A stretch of 64,000 bases of DNA, taken from positions 50,799 through 114,798 of the forward strand of contig NZ_JASJNC010000009.1 in assembly GCF_030065545.1 (NCBI RefSeq), in the 5' to 3' direction. Both the position numbers and the translations under genes were made by a program. Positions within the stretch are counted from its first letter, which is position 1. Every line of letters begins with the position of its first letter. Origin of the DNA: Marinicella marina. GTDB taxonomy: Bacteria; Pseudomonadota; Gammaproteobacteria; Xanthomonadales; Marinicellaceae. This document shows positions 8,359 to 16,036 of the stretch, piece after piece. A model generated the notes under the pieces. It worked only from the letters and a program-made list of their open reading frames with translations, ran no database searches and had not been told where the DNA came from.

Positions 8359-9587
8359 AGCAAGCAACCAAGAAACAACTTCAAACCTATATAGACAAAT
8401 TTTCTCGTGCGGTTGACTTGAGTGCATGGCCGCTTGATCAATCATGGCAAAACGTCATGATACTGCCTGTTTGTGCTGAATCTCATGAATCAGTGGTTGA
8501 CGTTTTTCAACACCTCTCACAACCTTCGGTGTTGGTTATTTTGGTGCTCAACCGGCCTGAAAAACACCCCCAAACCAATGCTTGGTCAGAGCAAAACAAT
8601 AATTTCAAGCAAGCATTGTTGTCAGATTATAATAATGTTCAGCATATCAGTGCTGACCATTGTTTATTGACGGCTGGTACGTTACCAGATGTGTTGTTTT
8701 TGGACTTCAATCGATCTCCTTTCAATCACAATGAAGGTGTGGGTTTGGCCCGACGCATTGCAGCAGATACGGCATGCGCTTTGATTGGGCTTGATTGCAT
8801 TAAAGCGCCATGGATTTTCAGTACAGATGCCGATGTCACTTTACCCAGTGGCTACTTTAAAGTGGTTGATGATTATCCAGATGCAGCTGCTTTGAGTTTA
8901 GGTTTTAACCACCACAGCAAAGACAAAACCATGGCTGCCCATCAACAAAAATATGATTTCAAATTGAAATACTATCAGCTGGGCGTTAAGTTCATCGGTG
9001 CCGCTTATGATTACATTCCATTGGGCAGTACATTGGTCATCAATGCAATTGCCTATGTCAAAGTGCGCGGCTTTCCGGTTCGCAGCGGCGGAGAAGATTT
9101 TTATATATTGAATAAGTTAGCTAAAGTGGGAAACATCGAACAGCCCGCTGAACCCGTGGTGCAAATCAAGGTGCGCCAATCAGACCGGGTGCCCTTTGGT
9201 ACGGGTCCTGCCGTAAGGCAAATCGCAACAAATCAACAATCAGGTGTTGCAATGAATTACTACCATCCAATGATATTTGTGCGTTTAAAACAATGGCGCG
9301 ATGAATTATTTGCTTATTACAATAATAAGGCGCTACCTCAGGATAAGGCGTTGAATGATTACTGGGACATACAACAAGTGATTAATAAAGCTGAAAAGCA
9401 AATTCAAACAGCAACCAGATGGCAACAATTCACTCACGAATGGTTGGATGCTTTCAGAATTTTAAAATCGGTGCATTTTTTGCAAGCATTTCATCCCAAT
9501 CAAACCCGCCAGGAGTTGTCACAGCATGAGCGATTTATTGAAATAATGGCGGTGAGAGAGGGATTCGAACCCTCGATACGCTATTAA
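8355..9587 (+). CDS. Glycosyltransferase family 2-like protein, 3' end inside an antisense tRNA
   Basis: 410-residue protein with GT-A features: IFSTDADVTLPSGYF near residue 155 supplies a DxD-type metal site, and GFPVRSGGEDFYILNKL near 235 resembles the ED acceptor motif of family 2 enzymes. No transmembrane helix is obvious, so it is probably cytosolic or peripheral; donor and acceptor are unknown. The start is most likely TTG at 8355, whose last two bases form part of the miaE stop (TTGA). No in-frame stop occurs before 9587, so the last 13 or so residues (MAVREGFEPSIRY) are read from the complement of the tRNA-Ser gene. Confidence 0.75.
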   Translation: MKQATKKQLQTYIDKFSRAVDLSAWPLDQSWQNVMILPVCAESHESVVDVFQHLSQPSVLVILVLNRPEKHPQTNAWSEQNNNFKQALLSDYNNVQHISADHCLLTAGTLPDVLFLDFNRSPFNHNEGVGLARRIAADTACALIGLDCIKAPWIFSTDADVTLPSGYFKVVDDYPDAAALSLGFNHHSKDKTMAAHQQKYDFKLKYYQLGVKFIGAAYDYIPLGSTLVINAIAYVKVRGFPVRSGGEDFYILNKLAKVGNIEQPAEPVVQIKVRQSDRVPFGTGPAVRQIATNQQSGVAMNYYHPMIFVRLKQWRDELFAYYNNKALPQDKALNDYWDIQQVINKAEKQIQTATRWQQFTHEWLDAFRILKSVHFLQAFHPNQTRQELSQHERFIEIMAVREGFEPSIRY

Positions 9588-9637
9588 CGTATACCCGCTT
9601 TCCAGGCGAGCGCCTTCAACCACTCAGCCACCTCACC
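9547..9637 (-). tRNA. tRNA-Ser, anticodon GGA
   Basis: Read on the minus strand it begins GGTGAGGTGGCTGAGTGGTT and ends CTCACCG-CCA, with CCA encoded (9547-9549). The acceptor stem pairs fully apart from one G-U. The anticodon loop reads CTGGAAA with GGA (codons UCC/UCU). There is a long variable arm typical of serine tRNAs and the T-arm GGTTCGAATCC. The 3' half overlaps, antisense, the end of the glycosyltransferase gene. Confidence 0.96.
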
Positions 9638-9697
9638 GCACTGGGGTGTGGATTTTACCTGTTTTTGATTGGGAATGGAATCATTGAGTTTGTAATT

Positions 9698-9864
9698 GTG
9701 AGAGAGGGATTGATAAAATACGTCCTGTATTTTCCACTTCGTGCGCCTGCGGCGTCACTTTTGTTCCTGACGAAATTTTCGAACCCTCGATACGCTATTA
9801 ACGCCATAAAAATAACTTGGCCCGCTTTCCAGGCGAGCGCCTTCAACCACTCAGCCACCTCACC
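9698..9864 (-). pseudogene. Disrupted second copy of the tRNA-Ser(GGA) gene
   Basis: This is a tandem copy of the tRNA and its 5' flank. On the plus strand, 9821-9864 repeats the D-arm and acceptor half exactly, and the following roughly 45 nt (CACTGGGGTGTGGA...) match the flank of the intact gene. 9780-9803 matches the T-arm/variable arm. Two lesions separate the matching blocks: 68 nt inserted within the T-arm (9712-9779), and 17 nt replacing 4 nt (9804-9820) in the anticodon-stem/variable-arm region. The copy also lacks the encoded CCA. It cannot fold as a tRNA. The remaining gap to nhaC (9910-10065) holds nothing I recognise beyond a TATAAT at 10029-10034. Confidence 0.88.
9712..9779. other. 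68-nt insert headed by a palindrome, inside the tRNA pseudogene
   Basis: The segment interrupts the otherwise continuous GGGATT|CGAACC of the tRNA copy. It opens with a perfect 7-bp inverted repeat, AAAATAC-GTCCT-GTATTTT (9714-9732), followed by a GC-richer middle (GTGCGCCTGCGGCGTCAC) and a T-rich end. It may be a miniature repeat element or REP-like sequence; no second copy is visible in this window and no clear target duplication flanks it. Confidence 0.6.
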
Positions 9865-10065
9865 GCACTGGGGTGTGGAATTTAACTGGTTTTTGGCGCG
9901 GAATGGAATGTTTGAATTCCTAATTCTGCCAGATGAATGGTCTAAATGGCTATTGGCTTGTTTCTCATTGAAGAAGAAGGGTGTTTTGTTGCTTCAATTC
10001 CAATTACCCTGCGCAGCCAAAAAGAAACTATAATGAACAATGATCCCAATAGAAAATTTATATAG

Positions 10066-11466
10066 ATGAACAAAAAAGTCAGCTTCTTACACGCATTCAT
10101 GGTTTTTGTTGGCTTGTTGTTGTGTATCACCACTGGCATGTTCTTTTGGGGTGGGCAGTTGCATGTGGCTTTGTTCCTTGGTTTGATTTGGGTGGTGGTC
10201 AATGCCACCGCTTTGGGTTATCGCTACCTGACCATCAGAGAGATGATGAACGGGGCCATCAGCAGGGCTTTACCAGCATTCTATATTTTTATGCTGATTG
10301 GTTTGGTGATCGCTGCTTTGATGAAAAGTGGCACTGTTGCGACGCTGATTTACTATGGCCTGGATTGGCTTTCACCCCAATGGTTTCTACCTGTGGGGTT
10401 TATATTGTGTGCATTGATGTCAGTATTAACTGGCACTTCATGGGGTACCGTGGGCACGCTTGGTGTGGTTTTTATGGGGATGGCAGCGGCTTTAGAGATA
10501 CCGCTATATTGGGCTGCAGGCATGGTGATCTCAGGCGCCACCTTTGGCGATAAAATGTCACCCATTTCTGATACCACCAATTTGGCCGCCATGAGCAGTG
10601 ACACTGATTTATATGCCCATATTCGTTCAATGATGATGACCACCGTACCCACATTTGTGATTGTGTTGTTGTTATTTGCAGTCATCGGTTATCAGTTTGT
10701 TTTGAGTGATGACACTTTACAACAAGCACAAAACATGCAAATTACATTGGCTGAGGAATTTTACCTGAATCCATTGGTTACACTGCTGCCGGTGGTGGTG
10801 ATGGCTGTTTTGAGTTACCGCAGAATGCCTGCTGAAGTCAGCATGACCTCATGCGTTTTGGTGGCGGTGCTGATAGCTGTATTGGTTCAGCAGACGCCAC
10901 TCACAGTTGTGGTCAATGCGCTGTGGTCAAACACGCCTGCGACTACTGGTATTGATAGTTTAGATGCCTTGTTGGGTCGAGGGGGGCTGTATGCCATGGC
11001 TTGGACGCTGTTGCTGGCGATCATCGCTGTGGCTTTGGGCGGCGTGTTGCAAGGTGCGGGATTTGTTTTGGCGTTGTTGCGCGGGTTGATAGCGCGTATT
11101 CAATCTACCGGGTCTCTGATTGCCAGTACCATCGTGACTGGTTTATTGAGCGTGATTGCGATGAGTGAGGCTTACATTGCCATCATCCTGAACAGTGAAA
11201 TTTATAAAAAAGTATACCGTGAAAGAGGCATAGATACAGCCGTGTTGTCGAGGTCGGTCGAGGAGGGTACAACATTGATGGCGCCTTTGATTCCATGGTC
11301 GACTGCAGGTGCTTTTTATGCGGCAACTTTGGGGGTCGCAGTGGTTGAATATGCACCTTTTGCCTTGTTGAATATTATCAATCCATTGTTAGCTATTTTA
11401 TTTGCCTACTTAGGGCTGGCACTCATAAAAAGTAGCAAAAAAAACCGCCGTTCAATAAGTTTTTGA
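10066..11466 (+). CDS. nhaC: Na+/H+ antiporter, NhaC family
   Basis: 466-residue inner-membrane antiporter with about 11-12 hydrophobic segments. The NhaC hallmark GATFGDKMSPISDTTNLAA is present near residue 155, preceded by the TGTSWGTVGTLG loop, and the C-terminal half repeats the fold (MSEAYIAIILNSE, then PLIPWSTAGAF). The family exchanges cytoplasmic sodium for protons and supports growth in salty or alkaline media. The gene is preceded by a weak TATAAT and a poor ribosome site. It stands alone, convergent with tesB with only 7 nt between stops and no terminator visible. Confidence 0.92.
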   Translation: MNKKVSFLHAFMVFVGLLLCITTGMFFWGGQLHVALFLGLIWVVVNATALGYRYLTIREMMNGAISRALPAFYIFMLIGLVIAALMKSGTVATLIYYGLDWLSPQWFLPVGFILCALMSVLTGTSWGTVGTLGVVFMGMAAALEIPLYWAAGMVISGATFGDKMSPISDTTNLAAMSSDTDLYAHIRSMMMTTVPTFVIVLLLFAVIGYQFVLSDDTLQQAQNMQITLAEEFYLNPLVTLLPVVVMAVLSYRRMPAEVSMTSCVLVAVLIAVLVQQTPLTVVVNALWSNTPATTGIDSLDALLGRGGLYAMAWTLLLAIIAVALGGVLQGAGFVLALLRGLIARIQSTGSLIASTIVTGLLSVIAMSEAYIAIILNSEIYKKVYRERGIDTAVLSRSVEEGTTLMAPLIPWSTAGAFYAATLGVAVVEYAPFALLNIINPLLAILFAYLGLALIKSSKKNRRSISF

Positions 11467-11473
11467 ATTGGCT

Positions 11474-12340
11474 TTAATCTTTTGGTTTGTCCCACAATCG
11501 CATCAAACCTTGTTGCGCGGTTGAGGCCACCAAATTGCCTTTGATGTCAAACACATGCCCAGTAGCAAAACCGCGAGACTCTGATGCGCTGGGACTGTCA
11601 CAGTCATAAAGCAACCAATCATCTATTTGAAACGGGCGGTGAAACCACATGGCATGATCAAGGCTGGCAAATTGTAATTTGGGGTCTAAATAGGAAACGC
11701 CGTGAGGTAAGGTAGCGGTTGAAACCAAGTGGTAATCTGAGACAAAGGTAAGCAGCGTTCGATGCATGTCTTGATCTGCATCCAGTGGGTAGCGGGCTTT
11801 GAACCAAATGCGTTTGATTGGTTCTTTGGGTTCACTGTCAAATGGGTCAACATCATCAACGAAACGAAACTCAAAAGGACCTTGGGTGGTTAATGTTCTT
11901 CTCATCCTTGGAGACAACTGTTTAATCTTATCGCCTGGTATCAAGGTTTTTTCAGTTAATTCATTCGGCAATGGTATATCTGGCATGGGTTTTTGGTGTT
12001 CCATACCTTGTTCAAACTTCTGAAAAGAACAAGCCAGTATCAAAATAGGTTTGCCATTTTGTATGGCAGAAACACGGCGGTTTGAAAAAGTCCTGCCATC
12101 TCGAGCACGTTCCACTTGGTAAATGACTGGTTTGTTGCAATCACCTTCACGCAAGAAATAAGCATGCAGAGAATGAACTTGGTGCGCTTCAGTAGTTAAG
12201 TAAGCGGCTTTAAGTGCTTGTGATAAAGCCTGGCCACCAAAGATTCTGCCCGTTCCGATGTCCAGAGATTGACCCCTGAATAAATTAACCTCCAGGTGTT
12301 CAAGATCGAAGTATTTAAGTAACTTTTCTAATTCATTCAT
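11474..12340 (-). CDS. tesB: Acyl-CoA thioesterase II
   Basis: Double-hotdog thioesterase, 288 residues from the ATG at 12340, close to the 286 of E. coli TesB. It hydrolyses medium- to long-chain acyl-CoA in the cytoplasm. Signatures include FRGQSLDIGTGRIFGGQALSQAL at the N-terminal hotdog (catalytic region with the conserved GG) and the C-terminal LDHAMWFHRPFQIDDWLLYD with the second active-site Asp. A longer in-frame reading begins 37 codons upstream, but that extension overlaps the amidase gene and lacks family similarity. The ATG overlaps the amidase stop by 8 nt (ATGAATGA), implying translational coupling. Confidence 0.94.
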   Translation of the reverse strand: MNELEKLLKYFDLEHLEVNLFRGQSLDIGTGRIFGGQALSQALKAAYLTTEAHQVHSLHAYFLREGDCNKPVIYQVERARDGRTFSNRRVSAIQNGKPILILACSFQKFEQGMEHQKPMPDIPLPNELTEKTLIPGDKIKQLSPRMRRTLTTQGPFEFRFVDDVDPFDSEPKEPIKRIWFKARYPLDADQDMHRTLLTFVSDYHLVSTATLPHGVSYLDPKLQFASLDHAMWFHRPFQIDDWLLYDCDSPSASESRGFATGHVFDIKGNLVASTAQQGLMRLWDKPKD

Positions 12341-12902
12341 ATTTTTTTGCCGTGCTGCCGATGTTAATAAGTTGTGTTTTTTGGGTGATGTATTGCCACG
12401 GAAAGAGTGGGCCTGGATCAATTTTTCTGCGTACTTTAATGGCAGGGTCATTGCTCGCAGTGACTCTGCTTTGGTCTAAATCCTCATGTCCTGTGATGTG
12501 ATTCAGGCTGGGTATGGTGCGATGTAGATGATTAATCAGTGCAATCAGTTGATCTATCTGCTCATCAGGATAAGCTTCGTCAGGTTCTTGGTTGTTGCTA
12601 TTGAGCCAATCGGGGTACCTGCCGGTATTGACTAATTCTACGCCAATCGACTGTTTGTTGTGGCCTTTGACATGGTGGGCTATTTTTTCCGGCTTGACCC
12701 ACTGTTCAATGGAGCCATCTCGATCGATGTAAAAGTGACCAGAGTTACCGGTGCCACTGGGATACAAGATTTTTTCACCGTAGGTTCGGGCTGTCGTTAA
12801 GTCAGGTAATTCAGTGCAGTGGATGACCAATAATTGAACTTGTTCGATGGGTCTGGAATCTAATTTTTCTTCATATTCCAGTGGTTGTTTATTGATTTGC
12901 AA
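12333..12902 (-). CDS. N-acetylmuramoyl-L-alanine amidase (AmpD-like)
   Basis: 189-residue Amidase_2 (PGRP-like) zinc hydrolase that cleaves the bond between N-acetylmuramic acid and the peptide stem. Zinc ligands can be placed: His28 in LLVIHCTELP, the histidine of TGHEDLD, and Asp in RKIDPGPLFPW. There is also GHFYIDRDGSI and IGVELVNTG, both usual for AmpD. No signal peptide is present, which favours cytoplasmic recycling of anhydro-muropeptides. The start is TTG at 12902, since no ATG or GTG lies before the first conserved block; the ribosome site is weak. It forms an operon with tesB. Confidence 0.88.
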   Translation of the reverse strand: MQINKQPLEYEEKLDSRPIEQVQLLVIHCTELPDLTTARTYGEKILYPSGTGNSGHFYIDRDGSIEQWVKPEKIAHHVKGHNKQSIGVELVNTGRYPDWLNSNNQEPDEAYPDEQIDQLIALINHLHRTIPSLNHITGHEDLDQSRVTASNDPAIKVRRKIDPGPLFPWQYITQKTQLINIGSTAKKYE

Positions 12903-13106
12903 GTCAGTTCACGTCTAGTTGATTGATGGCTATGATAACAAACCCAATGGTGATTTAAAATCATTGCAATAAGCCTTCTTAACCTGGCAGTGAATTTTGC
13001 TGGTATTTTTCGATATTATTTTCATCTCCATGGCCTTATAATTATTAACAATTAACGTGTAAATTGGTTTGCAATCAAAAGCTAAAACCTTTAGAATTCG
13101 CCGGCT

Positions 13107-13628
13107 ATGGCTAAATCACTACCAGAATCTATTGATTTGAATGCAGCTGTTAGAAAAGAATGGCAGTTAAGTGGTGAATTATTACTTTCAGATTTGGACA
13201 GGATGCCAGCAGAGTTAATTGCTTCTGCTGATGCGCCAATCAAGTATGAAATCCAATTCAGACATTCAAAGTCGGTATTGGGTGAAGCGATAATTCGCAT
13301 TGAAGCACAGTTAGAACTCATATGTCAGAGAAGCTTAGAGCAGTTTAAGTTCGAACTCATCACTCATAACACCATTGGTTTTATCAGTGAGATTGAGGAT
13401 GAAGCAAAACTCGATGCTGATGTGATGCCCTCTTGGGTTGAGGACATGCAAGTTGAGCCTAAGGCATTATTGGAAGATGAGATATTGTTAAAGATACCTG
13501 ATATTCCATTGAAACCTGGTGCTGAACTTAACAGCGAGTATTTGGTTAACGGTGATGATGAAGAGCCCACAAACGAAGAAACACAAAGTCCTTTCGCTGC
13601 ATTAAAGCAGTTAAAAGACAAAAATTAA
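13107..13628 (+). CDS. yceD: YceD family protein (DUF177, 23S rRNA accumulation)
   Basis: 173-residue soluble acidic protein of the DUF177/YceD family. Family features are the central C-x-R-type segment (LELICQRSLEQFKFEL) and the acidic block followed by ILLKIPDIPLKPG near the C-terminus. In E. coli YceD is needed for normal 23S rRNA levels and is always beside rpmF, as here (21 nt apart). It lacks the usual second cysteine pair, so a metal site is unlikely. The ribosome site is not clear; ATG at 13107 follows an AT-rich leader. Confidence 0.9.
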   Translation: MAKSLPESIDLNAAVRKEWQLSGELLLSDLDRMPAELIASADAPIKYEIQFRHSKSVLGEAIIRIEAQLELICQRSLEQFKFELITHNTIGFISEIEDEAKLDADVMPSWVEDMQVEPKALLEDEILLKIPDIPLKPGAELNSEYLVNGDDEEPTNEETQSPFAALKQLKDKN

Positions 13629-13649
13629 GTAAAATTTTGGAGAATCAAA

Positions 13650-13847
13650 ATGGCAGTACAAAAAAGCCGTGTTACCCCTTCTAGAAGAGGTATGAGACGC
13701 GGACATGATAAGTTAAAGACACGTGCATTATCGGTTGAAGCTGAAACAGGTGAAACTCATTTGCGTCATCACGTAAGTCCAGAAGGATTTTACCGTGGTA
13801 AAGAAGTGATTCAATTTGACGTCAAAGAAACAGACGCTGAGGCATAA
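13650..13847 (+). CDS. rpmF: 50S ribosomal protein bL32
   Basis: 65-residue basic ribosomal protein. It begins [19 protein letters not shown], the bL32 signature, and continues with [17 protein letters not shown]. The zinc-binding cysteines of some L32 proteins are absent (C- form), as in most Gammaproteobacteria. A good GGAG lies 8 nt before the ATG. It is co-transcribed with yceD and followed by a strong terminator that separates it from plsX. Confidence 0.97.
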   Translation: MAVQKSRVTPSRRGMRRGHDKLKTRALSVEAETGETHLRHHVSPEGFYRGKEVIQFDVKETDAEA

Positions 13848-13890
13848 AAGCTACATTACAATTTTTTTGTAGTGCATTGAAAGAACGAGT

Positions 13891-13925
13891 AAATGGGTAA
13901 AGTCAACTTTACCCATTTTCTTTTG
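13891..13925 (+). terminator. Strong intrinsic terminator between rpmF and plsX
   Basis: A 12-bp perfect stem AAATGGGTAAAG/CTTTACCCATTT with a 4-nt TCAA loop, followed by a T-run. It leaves only about 20 nt before the plsX ATG. Confidence 0.92.
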
Positions 13926-13944
13926 TGGCATAATAAAAATAATA

Positions 13945-14907
13945 ATGAATCACCACAGCATCATAGCCGTTGACTTGATGGGCGGAGACCACACCGCAGT
14001 CAGCCGGCTGCATGCCTTAGAAAAATTTCACACACAACACCCCCAAATTAAGCTAAGGGCCTATGTCGATGAGGCTTTTGCCAAAAATCAACAACAGTCA
14101 ATAGAAAATCTTGAGGCCATCGCGGAAGTGATTGTGGCTGATCAGATGATTACAATGGATGAGTCGCCTTTGTTGGCATTGCGCAAAAAACGCATGAGCA
14201 GCATGTCCTTATCTATCAAGGCTGTGGCTGATGCTGATGCAGATGCAGTGCTGACTGCAGGCAATTCAGGTGCCTTGGTAGCACTGGCGAAATATTGGTT
14301 GAAGTCAGATGCGGGCATTGAAAGACCGGCACTGGCTACTGTACTGCCTGGTGTGCCCAAACCGACGCTGTTACTTGATATTGGTGCAACCCTTGAATAC
14401 AACGCAGAGGAGCTGTTTGCCTTGGCTGAAGTGGGGGCTCAAATAGCGCCTCAACTTTTAGCTTGTGGCAAGTCGCCAGAGGTGGCCTTGTTGAATGTTG
14501 GGACCGAACACATCAAAGGACATGACACGGTGCAACAGGCCGATCGATTGATGCAAGATTCAGACATCAATTATCTCGGGTTTTGTGAGGGCACTCACTT
14601 GTTCAAAGGTTACGCCGATGTGATTTGTTGTGACGGATTTGTTGGCAACATCACCTTAAAAGCTTGTGAAGGTTTGATGCAACAACTACAAAGTAACGCC
14701 ACCAAGACTTGGTGGCAGCGATGGATTGAGAAAAAGTTTTGGCAATATAATGGTGTTAATTTGAATCCAGCCCAATATAATGGAGCGTTGCTGTTGGGAT
14801 TGGATGGATTGGTGGTCAAGGCACACGGTAACAGTGATGAAATTGATTTCTATCACGCTTTGGTGCAGACAGCAACGTATATCGATAAGGTTAAATTAGC
14901 ACTTTAA
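13945..14907 (+). CDS. plsX: Phosphate acyltransferase PlsX
   Basis: 320-residue peripheral-membrane enzyme that converts acyl-ACP and phosphate to acyl-phosphate for glycerolipid synthesis. Motifs: IAVDLMGGD at the N-terminus, AGNSGALVALAKYWLK, RPALATVLPG, LLDIGATLE, LLNVGTEHIKG and CDGFVGNITLKACEG. No ribosome site is visible in the short AT-rich leader after the terminator. It heads the plsX-fabH-fabD-fabG-acpP-fabF series. Transcription must come from read-through or from a promoter overlapping the terminator (CATAAT at 13929-13934 is a candidate -10). Confidence 0.96.
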   Translation: MNHHSIIAVDLMGGDHTAVSRLHALEKFHTQHPQIKLRAYVDEAFAKNQQQSIENLEAIAEVIVADQMITMDESPLLALRKKRMSSMSLSIKAVADADADAVLTAGNSGALVALAKYWLKSDAGIERPALATVLPGVPKPTLLLDIGATLEYNAEELFALAEVGAQIAPQLLACGKSPEVALLNVGTEHIKGHDTVQQADRLMQDSDINYLGFCEGTHLFKGYADVICCDGFVGNITLKACEGLMQQLQSNATKTWWQRWIEKKFWQYNGVNLNPAQYNGALLLGLDGLVVKAHGNSDEIDFYHALVQTATYIDKVKLAL

Positions 14908-14913
14908 CAAGCT

Positions 14914-14948
14914 TGAGATGGTCTCATAACAAGACACAAGATCTTGTT
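14914..14948. promoter_or_regulatory. Two inverted repeats between plsX and fabH
   Basis: TGAGA-TGG-TCTCA at 14914-14926 and AACAAG-N9-CTTGTT at 14928-14948 lie in the 88-nt plsX-fabH gap. Either could be an operator or an RNA hairpin. No U-run follows, so they are not terminators. Function is unknown. Confidence 0.35.
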
Positions 14949-14995
14949 TAAACCCCAGGCTTTAAACTCTTAGAAAATAGTGGGACAAACTGAGC

Positions 14996-15967
14996 ATGAG
15001 AATTTATTCTAAAATCACCGGTACCGGCAGTCACCTGCCCGAGAAAATTCTAACCAACGCTGATCTGGAAAAAATAGTTGATACCGATGATCAGTGGATT
15101 CAAGATCGCACAGGCATCAAGCAAAGACATGTGGCTGGTGAAGGAGAAACCACTTCAACACTGGGTTTGGCGGCAGCCAAAAAAGCATTGGAAGCTGCAG
15201 GTTTAACCGCTGATGACATCGATTTATTGGTGGTCGGTACCACCACGCCAGATTTGGTATTTCCCAGCACGGCATGCTTGATTCAAAAAGGATTGGGCTG
15301 CAGCGGCATCACTGCCATGGATGTGAATGCGGCTTGTAGTGGCTCTATTTATGCCTTGGGCGTTGCTGATAAATTTATCCAGTCAGGTCAACATAAGAAA
15401 GCCTTGGTTATCGGTGCTGAAACTTTAACCAGAATGGTTGATTGGAGCGATCGGACCACCTGTGTGCTATTCGGTGATGGTGCCAGTGCCATGGTGCTTG
15501 AAGCCAGTGAAGAGCCTGGTGTTTTATCGACGCATTTACATGCCGATGGCATGCATGATCACTTGCTTAATGCCACCGTTGGGGTGTCCACAGGCTTGAA
15601 AAACGAACCCAATGGCGGTTTAAAGATACGCATGAAGGGCAACGAGGTGTTTAAAACTGCGGTGATGACGCTGGGACGCATTGTTAAAGAGACCTTGAAA
15701 GCCAATGATATGAAAAAAACTGACATTGATTGGCTGATACCGCACCAAGCCAATTTACGAATCATTACCGCCACAGCCAAGAAATTGAGCATGAGCATGG
15801 ATCAAGTCATCGTTACTGTGGATAAACATGGAAACACATCAGCGGCTTCTGTTGGGCTGGCTTTGGATGAGGCCATCAGAAGCGGCAAAGTCACACGTGG
15901 GGACGTGTTGTTATTGGAGGCCTTTGGTGGTGGATTCACTTGGGGTTCTGCACTCATTAAATATTAG
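14996..15967 (+). CDS. fabH: Beta-ketoacyl-ACP synthase III
   Basis: 323-residue thiolase-fold enzyme that starts fatty-acid synthesis by condensing acetyl-CoA with malonyl-ACP. The catalytic triad is intact: Cys114 (NAACSGS), His250 (PHQANLRI) and Asn280 (HGNTSAAS). The N-terminal TGTGSHLPEK and the C-terminal GGGFTWGSALI are also typical. It sits 88 nt after plsX, a gap that contains two inverted repeats, and about 70 nt before fabD. Confidence 0.97.
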   Translation: MRIYSKITGTGSHLPEKILTNADLEKIVDTDDQWIQDRTGIKQRHVAGEGETTSTLGLAAAKKALEAAGLTADDIDLLVVGTTTPDLVFPSTACLIQKGLGCSGITAMDVNAACSGSIYALGVADKFIQSGQHKKALVIGAETLTRMVDWSDRTTCVLFGDGASAMVLEASEEPGVLSTHLHADGMHDHLLNATVGVSTGLKNEPNGGLKIRMKGNEVFKTAVMTLGRIVKETLKANDMKKTDIDWLIPHQANLRIITATAKKLSMSMDQVIVTVDKHGNTSAASVGLALDEAIRSGKVTRGDVLLLEAFGGGFTWGSALIKY

Positions 15968-16036
15968 TACCAACACTTTGGTTCTGTTGTCCAGAATCGA
16001 GTGTGGTTGTCTTTAACAACAAAAAAAATAAATTAT

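Noticed and set aside
9655..9858. Minus-strand frame starting MAEWLKALAWKAG
   Set aside because: It is a translation of the tRNA-Ser pseudogene, a well-known type of false protein call.
9547..9864. Prophage or island attachment site at tRNA-Ser
   Set aside because: The repeated block suggests attL/attR at first sight, but only about 60 bp separate the copies and no integrase or cargo is present.
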